Shown piece after piece: positions 61,069 to 64,000 of a stretch of 64,000 nucleotides of DNA. The first letter of the stretch is position 1. Each line of letters begins with the position of its first letter. Location: contig NC_069129.1 in NCBI RefSeq assembly GCF_026914265.1, forward strand, positions 18,895,945-18,959,944, given 5' to 3'. The DNA is from Mya arenaria. Taxonomy: Eukaryota > Mollusca > Bivalvia > Myida > Myidae. The notes below the pieces were generated by a model. It made no database searches. It was not told the origin of the DNA and was given only the letters and a program-made list of their open reading frames with translations. The translations under genes and the position numbers were made by a program.

Positions 61069-61419
61069 TAAAGCTGCACTCTCACAGATTTACTGTTTTT
61101 ACAACCTTTGTATTTTTTGTCTTGGAATGACCTATTTTTTGCGTAAATATCTGCAAACCAGTGATATAAGACTACTGACAAAATATTAGATTGCAGACTT
61201 CCATATTTCAGGTCGTAAACTAAGGTTTTATGGCTTAAAGCGTTACTAACGATTTAAGAAAAATGCATAAAACATTTTGAACTTAAATATAAACATTTTC
61301 TGACTAATTTATTGTCAGCAATCTTATATGAATGGTTAACATGCATTTTCACATAAATTGGCCCATTCCAAGACAAAAAATAATTAAAGTAGTCAAAACG
61401 TTCAATCTGTGAGAGTGCT
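61069..61419. mobile_element. Tc1/mariner-like MITE, copy 3
   Basis: Starts TAAAGCTGCACTCTCACAG and ends with the complementary ctgtgagagtgct. The interior resembles 1595-1936. Confidence 0.75.
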
Positions 61420-61837
61420 GCACTCTCAGTCACAGATTGAATGTTTTGACAACTTCTTTTACTTTTTGGCTTGAAATAAGCTAATGAAAAGCAGTATGAA
61501 AACTGATGATATAAGACTGCTGACAAAAGATATGATCATGTTTTTTATATTTACATTTGTAACTTATTGTTTTATGGTTAAAAGCATTACTAACGCTTTA
61601 CTAGTAATGAGATTTTTGGCATAGAACATCATCTTTTGACCGTATTAAAATAAGAAATCAGTGTTCCAATATTTTCAGTTGTCTTTTTTGACTGAATTAA
61701 TATAAGAAAGCAGCGATCTACTTTTTCCAGTTGTCTGTTATGACCAGTGTTCAGAAATTCGCATAAAATAATTCATTTCAAGATCAAGAAATAAAAAAAG
61801 AGTTAGTAAAACAGACAATCTGTGAGAGTGCAGCTTA
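61418..61837. mobile_element. Tc1/mariner-like MITE, copy 4, abutting copy 3
   Basis: Starts gctgcactctcagtcacag directly at the end of copy 3 and ends ctgtgagagtgcagctta. It contains a partial internal duplication (gaccgtattaaaataagaaa and gactgaattaatataagaaa). Confidence 0.7.
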
Positions 61838-62354
61838 AACATTTAATGTGATATGCAGTATAAGCCAAGTGCAGACCTATTCACATCCTGGCTACCCAAC
61901 CAGTACATTCATCAACTTTACTGATTCCAGCCAGGCACATTTATATTGGTAGACTAGCATTTTACCAATCTGTGCTGGCCAGTAAAGTTCTCATTTAAAA
62001 ATTAGGATTCAAAATGTATATACCTTAGTTCATTTTTTTGCCAACTCTGTTTCAACTGAACTTCCTTAATGAATGAGAAGTTTAAAAAAATAATTACAAT
62101 ATCTCAGCAAATACCTGCATTTATGTGTTTCTTGTGTAATCTGTCAGCTTTGGTAGGCTCAGGTTTCATTTTGTCCATCTCAATACTAATAATCTTCTAG
62201 TCTGATGTATTGCCATCCGATTTTTAAGTCAGGTCAGGCAGCCATTTCAGCTTGGTTCCAGTTGATTGTATCAGATGATGTTAACAATACTAGCCTTGTA
62301 TCCAGGCACTTCTCAACCTGAAAGTTTACAAAAGAACATGGCCTGTAATATTTA

Positions 62355-62505
62355 ATAAAAAAATCATAATCGTCAACCCCTGGATGATGGGTTCTAAAGT
62401 AAACCTGTGAGAAAAGATGCTACTGGTATGGTGCTTGAACCCATCACCATGTGAACACTTGCATGGAGATCTGTCAAACTGAGCTAACCGGGTAACTGAT
62501 TTTTA
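62355..62505 (-). mobile_element. tRNA-derived SINE
   Basis: On the minus strand it has acccggttagctcagttt (A box) and gatgggttcaagcacc (B box), then a body ending in an AT-rich tail. Not a functional tRNA by eye. Confidence 0.6.
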
Positions 62506-62737
62506 GGCAGTTCCCAGCTTGGCTCTACAATTGACAGGTGCATTATACATTATAAAGAAAATAAATCAAACACTTGAAGCACTAGTCCAAATAATAGTAA
62601 CTTGACTGATCTTTTTACAAATTTTGAAATGGCATATCCTTCACATACATTTTTTTTGTACCAAAAGTGGGTAGCTATTCCGATTGGGATTCTGGTCAGA
62701 TAATTATCTAAAATATGATTTATGTACACAAAAAATA

Positions 62738-63010
62738 AAATGTGACGAATTATTATGAGTTTGATCAGTGTTTTCCTTCATTTCATACTGTCAAAACATA
62801 ATGATATAAACTGTGATACATGAAGAGCACCTGCAAGGCTGCAGTGCATAGATTTACAACAATCGGAGCCAATTCCGTAACCAAAAAGTAATATCCAGCA
62901 AATAATTATGAGTTTGATGTTTTTTCTTCATTTCATTCTGTCAAAACATAACAATATATACATGAAGGGCACCTGCAAGGCTGCAGTTCACAATTTTACA
63001 ACAATCGGAA
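62738..63010. repeat. Tandem duplication of about 140 bp
   Basis: The block attatgagtttgat ... tcatttcat ... ctgtcaaaacataa ... gcacctgcaaggctgcagt ... ttacaacaatcgg occurs twice with small indels. Confidence 0.8.
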
Positions 63011-63015
63011 CATTT

Positions 63016-63165
63016 CGGCCATCAATTGTAACAACTCGCCATCTTCTGTAAGCTTCGAGTCAATTCCTGTTGGATACTGGCCTAGGTGTTCCCATTGTTC
63101 GGCCATGGCCGAGTTGTTACGATTGTGTTATCTCGAAGCTTGTCGAAGGTGGCCGAGTTATTACG
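63016..63165. repeat. Hairpin element with AAGCTTCGAG arms
   Basis: The left arm caattgtaacaactcgcc ... aagcttcgag is answered by the complement of ctcgaagctt ... gccgagttattacgattg. The centre contains ggccatggcc. Likely a small MITE. Confidence 0.65.
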
Positions 63166-63717
63166 ATTGGGTCAAGTTGTTCCGCTTGGCATAATTGTTG
63201 TCTGTGTCAGTCAACTTTACTTTCAATGGAAAAGTAAAAACTGTGTTTTAATGCATTAAATGCTTTTTTTGCAAAATAGCTTTGCACTTCCATGGTAAAA
63301 TATGAATATTATTGTGATCCCGACATAATAACTAATATCCATACAAACATACCTGATAAAGATGAGCACTAGCGTCGAATCTATGTATCGGATGATGATG
63401 GATATAAGATGATCGTCAAGAAGTAATAAGTCCGTCAGGTCTCAGTCGTGGTCAGTCAAAGTCTGTCTGTTTCCTGCTAGCTGGTTCCCCACATCAGCTT
63501 CTACTAGACTGGTTATCATAAATAAATAACGTGACTGGTTCCCAGATCACAACACACCTCCCCCTTCTATTTTTTCAGATGTTTCATTATCTGTCTAGAT
63601 ATATGAAAATAGTAAATAAGCCTTATGTCAATTTGACAAAGCTAAAATATATCCAACCAATTGGGAAATTATTATTTGTGAAAACTTCCCAAATTTTCAT
63701 TAAAAAGATCACTTAAA

Positions 63718-63940
63718 ACACCCAACCATTGGATGATACCCCATTAACTGAAATGTTTGATATTTACAAATATCTACATATATATATAAATGAATGTCAA
63801 CTGAGTATTACTCACTTGAAAAGTACCCAGCCATTGGGTTATCACATAAAATTGGTTACTAATTACCATGCATAACTGTCCACACACTTATGGAGCTGTA
63901 TGCAATAAAATGTAAAAGTTTGACCCAACCATTGGGTTAT
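63718..63940. repeat. Three spaced ACCCAACCATTGGGTTAT palindromes
   Basis: Copies or near-copies occur at about 63720, 63827 and 63923, roughly 100 bp apart. Each is an inverted repeat around CCA. The sequence between them is AT-rich and not obviously repeated. Confidence 0.55.
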
Positions 63941-64000
63941 AGTACAAAGAAATTGAATGTTATTTAACGAATCTGAGTTATGGCTTATTATCTGTCTTCC

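Overview
The window looks like nuclear DNA of a marine bivalve mollusc. That is inferred from AT-rich sequence, intron-rich animal genes with GT-AG splice sites, and many dispersed repeats whose termini and wording I know from clam and mussel genomes. There is no bacterial operon structure, CRISPR array or rRNA.

Layout. 1-6835: a decayed LTR-retrotransposon pol relic, several miniature inverted-repeat elements (one split by a LINE 3' end), and a copy of the promoter and 28-bp first exon of the UNC93-like gene that lies 21 kb away. 6836-13323 (-): a complete ten-exon SLC7 amino-acid transporter light chain, 478 aa. 13324-19688: intergenic, with a SINE, a hAT-type miniature element, a LINE ORF1 relic and palindromes. 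19689-23927 (-): a complete five-exon UNC93A-like membrane protein, 697 aa, beginning in a nine-codon exon. 23928-28835: promoter region, a C25 tract, an 895-bp foldback element with perfect 8-bp target duplications, and SINE and satellite fragments. 28836-31802 (+): exons of an integrase-core gene. 31803-40697: almost all repeats, some nested. 40698-54374 (-): a HECT-type E3 ubiquitin ligase gene with a C2HC (UBZ-like) finger; it carries an in-frame stop and a one-base frame break, so it is probably decaying. Its large intron holds a 165-bp tandem array. 54480-58337 (+): a young, broken LTR retrotransposon with identical 205-bp LTRs, just upstream of the HECT start codon and antisense to it. 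58338-64000: repeats and palindromes only.

The SLC7 and UNC93 genes are both multi-pass membrane proteins on the same strand about 6 kb apart. Nothing in the sequence shows that they act together, and I see no operon-like or defence-like system. The most unusual signals are the duplicated promoter plus first exon, an SLC7 protein lacking the family's GSGIF motif, and several mollusc repeat families that share an AACAAGAG start, a CTAA-like end and terminal hairpins.
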